Positions 1 to 12,195 of a stretch of 64,000 bases of DNA are shown piece by piece (positions within the stretch are counted from its first letter, which is position 1; each line of letters starts with the position of its first letter). Source of the DNA: Spinacia oleracea (Eukaryota > Streptophyta > Magnoliopsida > Caryophyllales > Amaranthaceae). The stretch covers positions 138,884,361 through 138,948,360 of the forward strand of contig NC_079492.1 in assembly GCF_020520425.1 (NCBI RefSeq), in the 5' to 3' direction. Made by a program: the position numbers and the translations under genes. The notes below the pieces were generated by a model, which saw only the letters and a program-made list of their open reading frames with translations, ran no database searches and was not told the DNA's origin.

Positions 1-1339
<1,339 letters not shown>

Positions 1340-1523
1340 TAGTGGCGGAACATGACCCGTTTACGAGGGGAGCCAGCTGAAAAATTAGGCAAAATACGTA
1401 GTAGTATGTAATTATACAAAAACATTAAAATTTAGAGGGGCAAAACAAAAAATACACTACTGCGATTTTTTACCCGGGATCGAGGCCCCGGCTCACCCGG
1501 ACCATTAATAAGATCCGCCCCTA
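1340..1523. mobile_element. hAT-like MITE
   Basis: The ends form an imperfect inverted repeat, TAGTGGCGGAAC on the left and GATCCGCCCCTA on the right. The flanking 8-mers GACATGAC (1332-1339) and GACACGAA (1524-1531) agree at six of eight positions, as expected for an aged hAT duplication. There is no coding capacity. Confidence 0.5.
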
Positions 1524-1654
1524 GACACGAAAGTGTCACGGTGAGATGGGAAGAAAAAAATGTACGTAGAACACAAGTACACCACATATCCTTGCAACCC
1601 TTATTTCTTCGTTTTTTTGTAGCATTAGCACTGCCACAAAATAATACTACTACA

Positions 1655-2510
1655 CAGAGCTGTCAAAAATTAACCCGATTCGAAAAAACGATCTGAACCG
1701 ACTTGTATTTTTAAGGTTCTGGACACGACCCGAGACCCGAAATTTTGTTAAAATAGGAAACCCGTAACCCGACCGTATCCAACCCGTTAAAATCGGCGAC
1801 TGATTTCGACCCGTTAATGCATGACCAGGACCCGAAGCTGGCACCCGACCGAAATATAACCGATAACAGAACTGTGTCAACTTACCCGACCGAAAAATGA
1901 CCCGAACCTGATTCAACACCCGACCCGATGTTAACCCAAAATCGATTATAACCCGATGAAACCTGTTATTGACTCAATTCGTGCCAACCCGTTACCTGAT
2001 TTTACGCGACCTGTTGACAATCCGATTTGTCATTGACCTAACTAAATAATAACTTAAATCAAGTTAATATTATTTTTTATAATTACCTAATCTAGAACAA
2101 GTGAAAAGCGTTAAACCAAATTTAACCAAATTTATAAAAGTTAATTATAAGGTTAAAACTTGAGTAGACCTGATAGCTATCGTACCCGGTCTTAACCCGT
2201 GTCCGATAGTAAACCCGACCTGAATTTTAACCAACCCCGATAATTATCCGATCCGAACTTGACCCGACTCGTTAAGACTCGAACCCGTAATTGTACCCGA
2301 CTAGAAAAAGACCCGACCCGAACCCGACCTATACCGAAATGAAAAAATAACCCGGCATGACCCGACAAATTTTCAACCTGACCGCACCCGACCTGAACCC
2401 GACCTACGCCTAAGTGATAAAATGACCCGACACGACCCGACCAGATCATGACCCGAGATCCGAGATGATCAGACCCGGACCCGACTCGAGTAACCGTTTT
2501 GACAGCTCTA
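1655..2510. mobile_element. hAT-like non-autonomous element filled with ACCCGA repeats
   Basis: The left end reads CAGAGCTGTCAAAA and the right end TTTTGACAGCTCTA, an inverted repeat of 13 of 14 bases. The 8-mers outside are CTACTACA (1647-1654) and CTACTACT (2511-2518), a 7/8 match typical of hAT, although the flank is itself CTA-rich. The interior is largely a degenerate array around ACCCGAACCCG. The two minus-strand frames inside it (1650-1919, 2192-2449) are Arg/Gly/Val/Ser-rich by-products of that repeat, not genes. Comparable ACCCGA-type DNA lies near 32460-32840 and 56520-56670. Confidence 0.65.
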
Positions 2511-2523
2511 CTACTACTGTAGT

Positions 2524-2833
2524 ATTAGTTGAATATTTATAATTAGCAATTAGGGATTGTGGCTAATCTAAGCGAAGTGACAGATGGTGAGGTGTAATCA
2601 ACTTAATTAGCAGTGTATCCTTGGCCTACAGGCAGTTCAGGCACCCTTCCAACCGAGCTTAATTAGGACGAACCTTAATTGAGGGGTCCCAATAGAGCAC
2701 TAAACCATTTAGTATTAATGACCAATTACCTTGATTTAACATCACGTAACTTTAATTAGCTTTTACTTAATCATCTGATTAATTAGGTCTCAAAGCCACA
2801 TCATCTTGCTACATATGACTATTGATTATATTA
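2524..2833. other. no gene seen
   Basis: AT-rich spacer between the hAT-like and CACTA elements; nothing recognised. Confidence 0.5.
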
Positions 2834-3112
2834 CACTACAAGAATTTGTATCTTTAACGACAACCTAATTACGACGGGTCAAAAATTCCGTTGCAAAAGC
2901 CTTTTGCGACGGGACTAACAACCAAACAATGACAGGAATAACTGTCGCAAATGTCTTTTACGACGGGTTTACGACGGATTTACGACGGGATTTCTATTAA
3001 CGACGGCCCCCTTTTATGACGGGTTCGCGACAGAAAATCCCGTCGTTAATCAACGATTATTGGCTTTTCGCGACGGGATTTCCCGTCGTTAATAGTACAA
3101 TTTCTTGTAGTG
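2834..3112. mobile_element. CACTA MITE (GACGGG family A)
   Basis: It starts CACTACAAGAATTTG and ends with the inverted match CAATTTCTTGTAGTG, the terminal signature of the CACTA (En/Spm) superfamily. It is flanked by the 3-base duplication TTA (2831-2833 and 3113-3115). The interior is a series of short inverted units around CGACGGG and CCCGTCG and is non-coding. A decayed relative lies at 8060-8320. Confidence 0.88.
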
Positions 3113-3115
3113 TTA

Positions 3116-4440
3116 CTTGACCCCTCACTTTTTTAAAACATGTAGATTCTTACTTTTGTTGTGTTTTTATCATGGACTTTGATATGACTATTTTCTAGCT
3201 ACTAGGTTTGCATATACATATATTAATAAAAAGATAAGAGCCATTGTTAAATACAAGTGTGAGTATAATGTTACATATTGAAAGAGAGAGTCAGTTAATA
3301 TTGTCTCTATCATATAAGTCGACTTTGAAAAATTTAGTGTCCACTTAAATGTCTTAACTATCCTTACTAATTTATATTCTTCGTACTTTTATTAAAATTG
3401 TTAATATATCATAATCATGTCCTACCGTATGTATTACATGCTTTAAAATGTCACATATACATCGCCTGCCTTTAAATCTAGTTTACATATGTTAGTAGTT
3501 AAGAGACAATGCACTACTTTTTATTGCCAACAGTATTGTTCAGCATTTGACTAGTTGAGTACTCCATATTATCTACTCCGTATGGAAGTACGTACGTATA
3601 TATAAATCATGTGATAAGAATTGGCCAGGAGAAATGTATACTATGTGATTTATATTACTATTGTTGCTCATTTCCCCAAAAAAAATAAAAAAAATGCATA
3701 TGTGTCATTAACATTTTTCTTAATTTGGAAAAAAACGTAAACACAAAAGATTGGTTATGCCTAAATTGGTCATAGTTGTAATTATTGCTTGTTTAGAATA
3801 AAAATCAATAATTTGGAATCATATCTAATCCATTGGAAGGACGGCTTTGTTAATGAATTGTAGACTATATCTTGGATTCCCTTTTAGTATTTCTGCTTTT
3901 GACTTTTTTATAATAAAAATTATTTTCAGTAACCTCCCTTTGACTTTTTACTTATAACAAAAACCAATCAAAAAAAGTAAATAGTATTATTTACAAGGTA
4001 CTCCAGTAGGTATTGGTGTGTTACATACGGCATACCAAAGGACCAGTGGATAATTTACATAAACATGCACCAGTTAAAATTTACCGATTTGTTAAACCGT
4101 GTTTATTTTACAATTATTAACCAAGGGTTACTAATAAACCTTTACCGACCGACCGCCTAATGGTAAATACTTTATCGATTTTAAGAGGTCAATAAAAAAA
4201 ATGAACTTGTTGTATGTGTATTACTAATTAGAACGTTATATATTTGGTGTTATCTATTGGGAGTTAGTGTTGGATCAGTTGTCGTGGTGTTGTTAGAAGT
4301 TAATCGTTAACCTAGCTTATTGGAAAAGAAACATGTAGAACACCGGCCATAAATTGAAGCCAGCTAGTAACTTTAAGACTTTAAGTTGTACTATACGGCC
4401 TCAGTGTAGTACTGTACGTAACAGAGGTGGGATACAAAGG
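3116..4440. other. gene-free stretch upstream of the SPIRAL1-like gene
   Basis: AT-rich sequence with no recognisable coding region or element ends. One copy of the word TACTCCGTA occurs at 3574. The part next to 4440 presumably includes the promoter of the following gene. Confidence 0.5.
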
Positions 4441-4472
4441 TAATCACTTTAGAAAAAGAACGATCAACTTTC

Positions 4473-4480
4473 TATAAATA
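4473..4480 (+). promoter_or_regulatory. TATA box of SPIRAL1-like gene
   Basis: TATAAATA lies 69 bases before the ATG at 4550, which places a transcription start near 4505 and gives a short leader. It is the only good TATA match close upstream. Confidence 0.6.
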
Positions 4481-4549
4481 ATCAAATTTACACTGCCCTA
4501 TCTTTTGCATATGATAAACAACATAATAATACATTGTTGAAGAAAAGCC

Positions 4550-4962
4550 ATGAGTAGAGGTGGAAGTTATGGCGGAGGGCAAAGCTCGTTGGGTTACTTG
4601 TTTGGGTCGAAAGAAGGGCAACCGGAAAACAACCCTCCTCCCTCTCCGTCAAAGATCGTGAATCCGCCTTATGGTACCGACATACAAGGAGAGAAGCCGT
4701 CTTCACAAAAGCTAGATAACAACAATTATCATAGAGCTCAAGGCCAAAACTCAGGAAACTTCATCACTGTGAGTAAATCGATATTGTTTTTTGAGTTATC
4801 CGATTCACAATCAGCTTTTCGATCTTTATCTAATTAACAAAAATGTTTGTGTTTTTTTTTACATCCTGATAACTTTAGGATCGGCCATCGACCAAAGTGA
4901 AATCTGTGCCAGGAGGAAGCTCATCGCTTGGATACTTGTTTGGAGATAACTCAGATAAGTGA
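4550..4962 (+). CDS. SP1L: SPIRAL1-like microtubule-associated protein
   Basis: Two exons, 4550-4768 and 4879-4962, join in frame at GT/AG borders to give a 100-residue protein. The N-terminus MSRGGSYGGGQSSLGYLFG and the C-terminal SSLGYLFGDN are the two copies of the short repeat that defines the SPIRAL1 family. Between them lie a Pro/Ser-rich linker and the family motif GQNSGNFITDRPSTKV, which spans the exon junction at residue 73. Family members are small plant proteins that bind cortical microtubules and keep cell expansion straight. The length fits the family (about 100-120 residues) and the opening is closest to the SP1L5 type as I remember it. The first ATG is chosen because it begins the conserved repeat. 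No promoter feature other than the TATA box is clear. Confidence 0.92.
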
Positions 4963-5623
4963 TATATATATTACCCGGCCTGTAGATCTAAATATAAATA
5001 AGGGGGTTTTCGCTTGTAAGTCATTTGTGTGCAATTGTGCAAAGATCGAGTATTGTCTTTTATTTTTATTTATTTATGTTTATTAAAATTCAATTTGGTG
5101 GCTTCTCATTTGTGGATCTACATGCAACTGTATTTAATTAAGCGGCTGATTCTAGTTAGGGTTTTACTGTGTGCAATAATTTGTAACTTTTCCATTATTG
5201 CGAAAGATATTTCTTAATTATATATGTGTATGAGCTTTGTGTGTTTCTTGTGCCAAATCAGTGTTATGTATATGGATAATTTGATTCAAATCATGAGATC
5301 TTTTATAGCTTAATTTTGTTTTTATTTCCTGGAATCTGGAATTCTGGATATACAGTCAATTTGTGTTCAACAAGATAACTCTTTACTTTTAGACTTATGC
5401 ATACACCACTTGATTAACTCTGATGCTTCATAGCAAGTTTCAACACTTGAACATATGGTAGTTTCTGCCAGGAACTCGCCTTGACTTCGTAACAGGAACT
5501 TGATCTAAAACTTGTCTTTTAATGATTCTACTTGTGTGTCTTGCCTTGTGCCTATGTTGAACATTGGACCAAGCTTTCCTACTCCGGAGCTTTAAGTTTC
5601 ACATGAACACGTGCGAAACATTT
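4963..5623 (+). other. 3' region of SPIRAL1-like gene and spacer
   Basis: AT-rich, with T-rich stretches consistent with a 3' untranslated region; no exact end can be called. The 62-codon frame at 5029-5217 has no recognisable domain. Confidence 0.4.
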
Positions 5624-5906
5624 CACTACAAGAAAAATGTTATATTTATGACGGGGATATCCCGTCGTTGACACGTCATAAAGACTAATTATGACGAGAT
5701 TACCGGTCACAAATCCGTCATGATAGAGGGTCGCCGTAATTGACTACCCCGCCATGATCCCATCGTAAAAGCTTATTATGACAGGAAAAATTCTCGTCTC
5801 AAAAGCCTATCTTGATAGGGGAAAATCTCGTCGCGAAAGGCCAAACACAATGGACTAACCTCCCGTCACGAAAAGTCAATTATGACAGACTAACTTCCCA
5901 TGGTAA
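5624..5906 (+). mobile_element. CACTA MITE fragment (GACGGG family B)
   Basis: It begins CACTACAAGAAAAATG and carries GACGGG/CCCGTC inverted units, but no right terminus is visible. It is colinear with the reverse complement of 40003-40281, so the two are copies of one family in opposite orientation. Confidence 0.65.
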
Positions 5907-5990
5907 AAGATCATGAAAAAGTATATTCAAGACTCAGCCCATATATACTTGAAATTACTCAAAATTATATGGGCGGGGTGGGGGGTAAGT

Positions 5991-6879
5991 TGTTAGGGAA
6001 TACAAAGGACTCGTGACACGTCGACATATGGGTCCTACATGATAGACCCTGATGGATATCAACATAAGTGAAATATGGATATTAGGGGATGATGATCCAC
6101 GGAGGACGGCCTACTAGGGTCGGTCGCCCCATAATTAATGAGGTTCTTCTAGTTGTATTCACACGTATAGGTTGACTCCTAAACCTAATTACCCAAGCAA
6201 CATAATTGGGGTTTCTCATCTTATAAATACGGACTGGATTCATGGCAAAAAGCACGCAATAAATAAACCTTAATTAAATCCAATATTTTCTCTAGTCCTA
6301 AAACCCCGTCTGACTCTGACGTCGGAAGAAGACTCTTGAAAACCTCTCATCGTCTCAATTATACGACTCGTTGGTCAAGGATCTCATGTACTCATACCGA
6401 AACAGTATATATATACACTACAAAATTATGCGTCAATTAGAGATGGATTTTGAGACGTATACAACAAACGTCTCAAAATTGAGACGGATTACTAAATTTC
6501 GTCTCTAAATTAAATTTGAGATGAAATTATATGAGGAGTTTCAAAAATTCCGTCTCAAATTTGTAATGGATTTGCAAGAATTCCGTCTCAAATTATTTTG
6601 AGACGCTCTCTATAGAGACACCCTACTTTCGTCTCAAATCTGTCTCTAAGCATCATTTTGAGACGGATTTGGATTATATAGAGACGAAATTCCACGTCTC
6701 TATAAAATGATTATTTTGTAGTGATATATGCTATATTATTTTAGAGTTATCTTCTCGTTCGTTTAAATTCTTCCTTTAAATTTCCCTTGACATTCTTTTA
6801 TAGCACTGAATATTGTAAAAGATTCGCTTGGATTTGAGCTTGAACTTGAACTTAATTGATTGTTTGGGCAGCCCTAACA
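5991..6879. mobile_element. probable solo LTR interrupted by a CACTA MITE
   Basis: The segment opens TGTTAGGG and closes CCCTAACA, a perfect 8-base inverted repeat in the TG...CA style of LTRs. A TATA-like TTATAAATA stands near 6220. Removing the 308-base MITE at 6416-6723 and one ATA leaves about 578 bases. No convincing 5-base target duplication is seen and no internal retroelement region adjoins, so it is read as an old solo LTR of uncertain family. Confidence 0.45.
6416..6723. mobile_element. CACTA MITE (GAGACG family)
   Basis: Ends CACTACAAAATTATG and ATTATTTTGTAGTG are inverted repeats, flanked by ATA on both sides (6413-6415 and 6724-6726). The interior alternates GAGACGG/TTTGAGACG with CGTCTCAAA, making many short stems. 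It lies inside the probable solo LTR. Confidence 0.88.
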
Positions 6880-7290
6880 ACATACTTCGTATGTAGCCCC
6901 GGATTTGGCTTGTTTGAACTTAATTGATTTAGGGTAGCCCTTATATAAACTTTTCTACGGAGTAGATTAAAGTTGTTTTTATTTATTTATTTTTAGTTTT
7001 CGTGCTCCGTCACTAAAAGATTGCTCCATTTGAATTTTTATATTCTCTAAGATATCACTTAAAATATAAATATATCTAATTCTACACGCGTAAAATTATA
7101 AAAAGTTAATATTGTAAAAATATACATCGAAACGAATCTAACAAAATTTCATATGACTATATTATTTCTTATAAGCATATGAGGATTCATGTTCAAAATT
7201 TGTAAAGTTTAACCCAAAAATTTACAATTGGACAATCTTTTAGGAACATAAAGAATATATAGACTTCGTATATATGTGAAGAGTTAGTTA
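6880..7290. other. no gene seen
   Basis: AT-rich spacer. A short imperfect direct repeat (near 6831-6877 and 6898-6941, sharing AACTTAATTGATT and AGCCCT) crosses the probable LTR end. Confidence 0.4.
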
Positions 7291-7677
7291 GGCTATGTTC
7301 TTTTCACTTTATTTTCACTTATTTCAGGTCTGATAATATAAAATAAGATAAAATAAAGGTCAATAAGATAAGATAAGATAAAATAAAATAAGTTAAGGGT
7401 CAATAAGATAAGATAAGATAAGATAATTTCAGGGCCAATAAGATAAGATAAGATGAGATAAGATAAGATAAGATAATACTATAAGTTCCAATAAGATAAG
7501 ATAAAATAAGATAAGATAAGAGTTAATAAGATAAGATAAGATAATATAAGATAAGGGTCAATAAGTTCAGATAAGATAAGATAAGATAAAGGTCAATAAA
7601 ATTAGATAAAATAAGATAAGTTTAGGGCCAATAAAATAAGATAAGATAAGTCAAATTCAGGTGAAGAGAACACTAAG
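7291..7677. mobile_element. PIF/Harbinger MITE with GATAA-repeat expansion
   Basis: The left end GGCTATGTTCTTTTCAC and the right end GTGAAGAGAACACTAAG are inverted repeats of the family also seen at 10379 and 28005. TTA stands on both sides (7288-7290 and 7678-7680), the usual Harbinger target. The interior is an array of AAGATAAGATAA broken about eight times by GGGTCAATAAG-like words, giving a two-level tandem structure that the sister copies lack. Confidence 0.85.
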
Positions 7678-7680
7678 TTA

Positions 7681-8059
7681 ATGTTAATGTTAGCATGCAC
7701 GTTGAAATTATTTCATGCATGTCCTAGCTTTTGGGGGGCATTTGGTATCGCCAAGTTAGGTAATGTCCTTTGCTTTGCTTTTCCAACCTAATCAGTGGAG
7801 CATTGCTATCTAAAGACCCAGTTTTTAGGGAACTACTTTCTCTCATTTGTATTCAGTTTAATTTTCTACTCGTATAAATTATAATTGAACCATTTTTGTA
7901 GGGTAAAGAGGTTTTGTCACAGGGCTCAATGAATTGAAGATCAATATTTTTAATATGTATTTTCAATAACAAATTAAATTACTTTTCATGTATTTTCAAC
8001 AATATAATAAATTTCATAAATCTTTCTAATTTTAAGAATATTAACAAATTTACCAACAT
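7681..8059. other. no gene seen
   Basis: AT-rich spacer between two MITEs; nothing recognised. Confidence 0.4.
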
Positions 8060-8320
8060 GACTACAAAAATTTGTATCTTTAATGACAACCTAATAACGA
8101 TGGGTCAAAAATCCCGTCGCAAAAGCTTTTGAGACGGGGCTAACAACCAAACAAAGTCGGGAAAAATCATCGCAAATGTCTTTTACGACGGGTTAACGAC
8201 GAGATTTTTCATTAATGACGGCCCTTTTTATGACGGGTTCGCAACATGAAATCCCGTCGTTAATCAACAATTATTGACCTGTAACGACGAGATATCCTGT
8301 CGTTAATAATATAATTTTCG
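8060..8320. mobile_element. decayed CACTA MITE (GACGGG family A)
   Basis: Shares the whole order of the 2834-3112 element (ACTACAA, TTTGTATCTTTAA, GACGGG units, CGTCGTTAAT) but both termini are eroded and no target duplication can be read. Confidence 0.7.
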
Positions 8321-8992
8321 TTTTATTTTATTTTCCTTCCTTTTTTAAGCAATTAAACGTTTTACTCATAACTAATTAAAGGAGATTTTCTTTAAAAGCA
8401 AGTCCTTTTTTCTTATTAATTCGTTTCCCTAAAATATTACCTTTCAGGCTTCCATATCTCCTTCCCTTTTTTTGTTATTAGTTGCTTCAATTTTTATTTC
8501 CTTTCCACCGAACTTGACGAACTATATGAGCATACGACTTTTTTACGATACACTAATTTCTTAATGAATGGAATTCCATTATTTTGATCTAGAAATATGG
8601 TAAAAAATCCATTAATTTCTTTTGATCCAATGTAACTAAAGAACTTATTTTACTTCCTCGCAATACTAAAAACAACCAAAATGAATTGTTGGTTTTCTTT
8701 GGTGATTGAAGAATTGCGCTCACACAACTTCAAACTCAACTGCAGAGCAGTTCAAGGCTACGGACTTGACTAATGTCATCTCCAAGAATGAAAATTCATT
8801 GAAGTAGATTCATAGAATTGAGAGGGAAATGGATTAATTTGACGAACCCTGTTGAACATTTTTCATTTCTGAATTCGATTTGTTGGAACAAATACCAACA
8901 TTTTCCACTTCAGTAATGAAATTTTGATTTTTTTTCGTTGTGATACATCAGTTGTAACAACACACAATTTAAAGTTTTTTTAATAATTTCGA
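8321..8992. other. spacer and probable 3' region of the F-box gene
   Basis: AT-rich, no recognisable frame or element. The part next to 8992 should hold the 3' untranslated region of the minus-strand F-box gene. Confidence 0.4.
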
Positions 8993-10219
8993 CTAATTAG
9001 ACGATAAACTAGGAGATTCAACCCACGTGAATTGTGAGACACTGCTAGGCTTGGATGAACCATGATAAAATGTGGAACACTTTCCATCCGTCAAGTCGTA
9101 AGAGCAGGATTCCGTACATTCATCTCCACGTCTAACCCACCTGCCCGTTATACGGTCATCAGCGTAATATATGCAGTTGGGTTTGAAGCCATGCTGGTTG
9201 GGAGTTACTTGTAGAGAGAAAGACGAGTTTGAACCAATGAAAATTGCTCTATTTCCCAAGCTTTCCACTTTCTTGACGAATCCAACTCTAACATTTAGGT
9301 CAAGTACCTCAAACTTGATGTTCCTACGGTGGGGGGTTTTTTCATCTGCCCATAACATATGACGAACAACCAACAATTGATTATCCGATTCAACCAAATA
9401 ATATAACCAATGTTCCCTACAATTATCTCTTCTCTTCCCAGCTGGTAACTCTGGTAACTTGGTCACTTGACGAAAATAAGGATATGTATATAATGTCTGA
9501 AATTCCACGATGACTCCACGACAGCTTACTCCATAAAACTCACCTTGATAGAAAGTAATGTCGTGACAAACACTATCAAAAAACCCACGGAAAGTCACTG
9601 ATAACCGCAACTCCGGGTGTGGATGTGCAGGATCCACTACCGGAACCCATCTATCATCACCACTCCTCCAGAAAACCAAAATTGGTGAAGTCTGGTAACC
9701 AACATTACCTTCTAAAGAAAGGAATACCACGAAATTGGAAGTGGTTGAAGGGTTGGCTGACAATATGAATTTATTGTGACAGTATCCAAACTGTCGGTGT
9801 CCATTATACCATAACTCAATTTTAGGGGGTTTTATTGTGGTACCAGAGTAAGGGTTATAAAGAGAGAAGTTATTGCTGTCTAAGGTCACTAGCAGCCAAC
9901 CATGTGATGATAATACTCTTTTCTGATTTATGTTTCCTCCTTTTATCAACGAATTTGGGATATGCATATGCCGAATCTTCCTGTTAGAGAGGCTGTATAA
10001 ACGACGACGGTTCGAGGTGTTGTCTTTCTCCGGTAACATTAGCCATGGAAGTGTGTGCTCATCAGTAGCTATTGATGGTTCGCCTTTGAACCGAGCCTCC
10101 TTCGCCGCTGATCTCCAACAAGAACAAATCAAGCGTATATTTTCAAAGTCTTCATACAGATTAACGTGTTCTGCAATCTTGGTCACAAGCTCTTTTGGTA
10201 TACTATTCCAATTTGCCAT
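8993..10219 (-). CDS. F-box protein with DUF295 domain
   Basis: An uninterrupted 408-residue frame on the minus strand. Residues about 3-45 (WNSIPKELVTKIAEHV, then IRLICSCWRSAA) fit the F-box, the helix bundle that docks on SKP1 in SCF ubiquitin ligases. Residues about 60-385 match the plant DUF295 (KIB-type beta-propeller) pattern, including Leu/Val-rich blades, a WYNG-type strand and the characteristic C-terminal PNCIYYADD segment. The likely role is choosing substrates for ubiquitination; the target is unknown, and plants have large, fast-turning-over families of these. The length is normal and no breaks are seen. A GTAAGT donor at 10964-10959 and a plausible acceptor 13-16 bases before the ATG suggest a 5'-leader intron that would contain the MITE at 10379-10552; this is inference. 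Confidence 0.88.
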   Translation of the reverse strand: MANWNSIPKELVTKIAEHVNLYEDFENIRLICSCWRSAAKEARFKGEPSIATDEHTLPWLMLPEKDNTSNRRRLYSLSNRKIRHMHIPNSLIKGGNINQKRVLSSHGWLLVTLDSNNFSLYNPYSGTTIKPPKIELWYNGHRQFGYCHNKFILSANPSTTSNFVVFLSLEGNVGYQTSPILVFWRSGDDRWVPVVDPAHPHPELRLSVTFRGFFDSVCHDITFYQGEFYGVSCRGVIVEFQTLYTYPYFRQVTKLPELPAGKRRDNCREHWLYYLVESDNQLLVVRHMLWADEKTPHRRNIKFEVLDLNVRVGFVKKVESLGNRAIFIGSNSSFSLQVTPNQHGFKPNCIYYADDRITGRWVRRGDECTESCSYDLTDGKCSTFYHGSSKPSSVSQFTWVESPSLSSN

Positions 10220-10378
10220 GTTTTAATTCTTCCTTCCAATAAAAATCAGGAGAAACCAGTCGTGTTAGCGGTGTTACTAACCACAATACTATAAATTGTC
10301 AAACTAGAATACACTTCAATCAATAAAAGTACTCCGTATTCAACAGAATTTCATAGCTAGTTCTCCAATCATAAGTTA

Positions 10379-10552
10379 GGCCATGTTCTATTCACCTTAT
10401 TGATAAGTTCAGTTAAGTTCAGATAAGATAAGTTCATGAAAAATAAGGGTTGACCAAGTACAATTTATAACTAAAATAAGTTTTGATAAGTTCAGTTAAG
10501 TTTAGTTAAGTTCAGGAAAAATAATTGGAAATCAGGTGAATAGAACGCAGCC
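10379..10552. mobile_element. PIF/Harbinger MITE
   Basis: Ends GGCCATGTTCTATTCACC and GGTGAATAGAACGCAGCC are inverted repeats, with TTA on both sides (10376-10378 and 10553-10555). The 174-base interior is rich in TAAGTTCAG words. It lies just upstream of the F-box gene, probably in its leader intron. Confidence 0.92.
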
Positions 10553-11130
10553 TTATACGGACTACTATATAATATTTATGTTGGAAATCATCATAAATTA
10601 TACGGAGTTCTCCCTTCGTCGTATTGTTTTTCCTGCTAATCATGATTCATGAACACCAAATTGACAATCAGCATCGAATATCAAAATCATGAATCCACCA
10701 TAAAAATACTCATTGATCAAATTATTTAAATTTTACTATTGAATTTTAAAAATCTCCAACAATATAATCAGATCACCTAAAATTACACATGCTTACGAAT
10801 TTGAATCCAAACGACTCAGAGAATTAAGCATTAGATAAGAAATTAAATTGAAAAAAAGACCTAGAAAATTTAGGCGAGAATATGTTGGCGTAAACAAGAG
10901 AGTAAAAGGATGAAAAGAAACAATATACTAAATCTACAAAAATTACTTCAAAATTGAAACTTACGTGAATAAGGGATTGATTAGAGATGAGACATTGTAG
11001 CCGATGACGGTAATTGACGAATTGTGGTGCAGTGCACTGCGTGGCTAGTGAGGTAGTATAAAGAAACTACGGAGTAGAAGAAGATATATTGATTATTGAG
11101 ATAGAATGAGGCGTGAGAATGTGAGATAAT

Positions 11131-12195
11131 TGGAATAGTATCAGGGCTTTGAATTTTAGGATTGTATTATATATGTTGGGGCCTTTATTTGGACTTCCAA
11201 CTTTTATTAGCCAGTTTTATATTTGGGCTACGTAGGATTAAGAGGGTATGACTTTTCACACCCAAACCCGCTTACTGCCTGTTAAAGTCATATATATCCC
11301 CGTCCCAATTGATACTCGGAACCCGTAAAATTATACCCATTTGTCATCCGTACTCATAAAATATATTTTATGTTTTGTAAAGACATAATAAATTAATGGA
11401 ACAAATTTATACCTAGTACTCTCTCTATCTCTTTTTGTTCTTTATATTTGGTTTTTTTTTCCACGCGTTTTAACGATTAATTAATGTGCAATAAGAATCC
11501 TCTATTCTTTTATTTAAACAAGACAAATTACGTTTGTTTATAATGTTTTCACTTTTATCAAAATTATGATATTGGGAAATATGAGAAAGTTTAATGTCCA
11601 ATGGAAAAGTGTGAGAGATTAAATGACTCAATGAATTTAATTGGTTAAAATAATTATTGGACACAGATTTTGATAGAATACTAAAGCATTTATGTGATAA
11701 TATAAAAGGAAATGTAAATAACATTTTGAAACATCCAACAATGAAAAACGTAAAGAACAAAAATAGATGGATGAAGTATTTAAAAAGCGGAATCATATTT
11801 GATTAGATGACACGTGTCACCGCATTTGAATATATGATATGTGGCATCCTTTCTTTCCTCCATCAATTTTGGTTTTTTTTCTTTGTTGTTTGATATATTA
11901 TATAACTTCAACATCTTCCGCTACATCTTCCCGATTAACACTCAATATTAATACATTATTTAATTTATGTATTTTTTCGACCTTTAAATTTACATCATAT
12001 ATTCTCTCTAAAATCACAACCTCAATAAAATTAAAACTAAAAAAGATAGACTAAATAACCACTATTTAACCGTCTGTTCTTTAAACAGGCTCAAAAACTA
12101 GTTATCATACAGAAAAAAATCATTTATAATTTTTTGTAATAAAATAAAATGCAAGTAGGTAACAGGATATGAACACCGCAAATGCACGACTGTGT
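11131..12195. other. gene-free stretch left of the Copia element
   Basis: AT-rich. The stretch 11250-11345 has ACCCG-type low-complexity sequence. The frames at 11470-11796 and 11839-12054 are hydrophobic by-products of T-rich DNA with no recognisable domain. Confidence 0.45.

Noticed and set aside
1650-2449. Two minus-strand frames of 85-89 residues rich in Arg, Gly, Val and Ser
   Set aside because: They are produced by the ACCCGA repeat inside the hAT-like element; no domain and repeat-driven composition.
4488-4706. 72-residue frame antisense to the SPIRAL1-like gene
   Set aside because: A shadow of the real exon on the other strand.
9171-10226. Plus-strand frames over the F-box gene
   Set aside because: Shadows of an intact 408-residue minus-strand gene.
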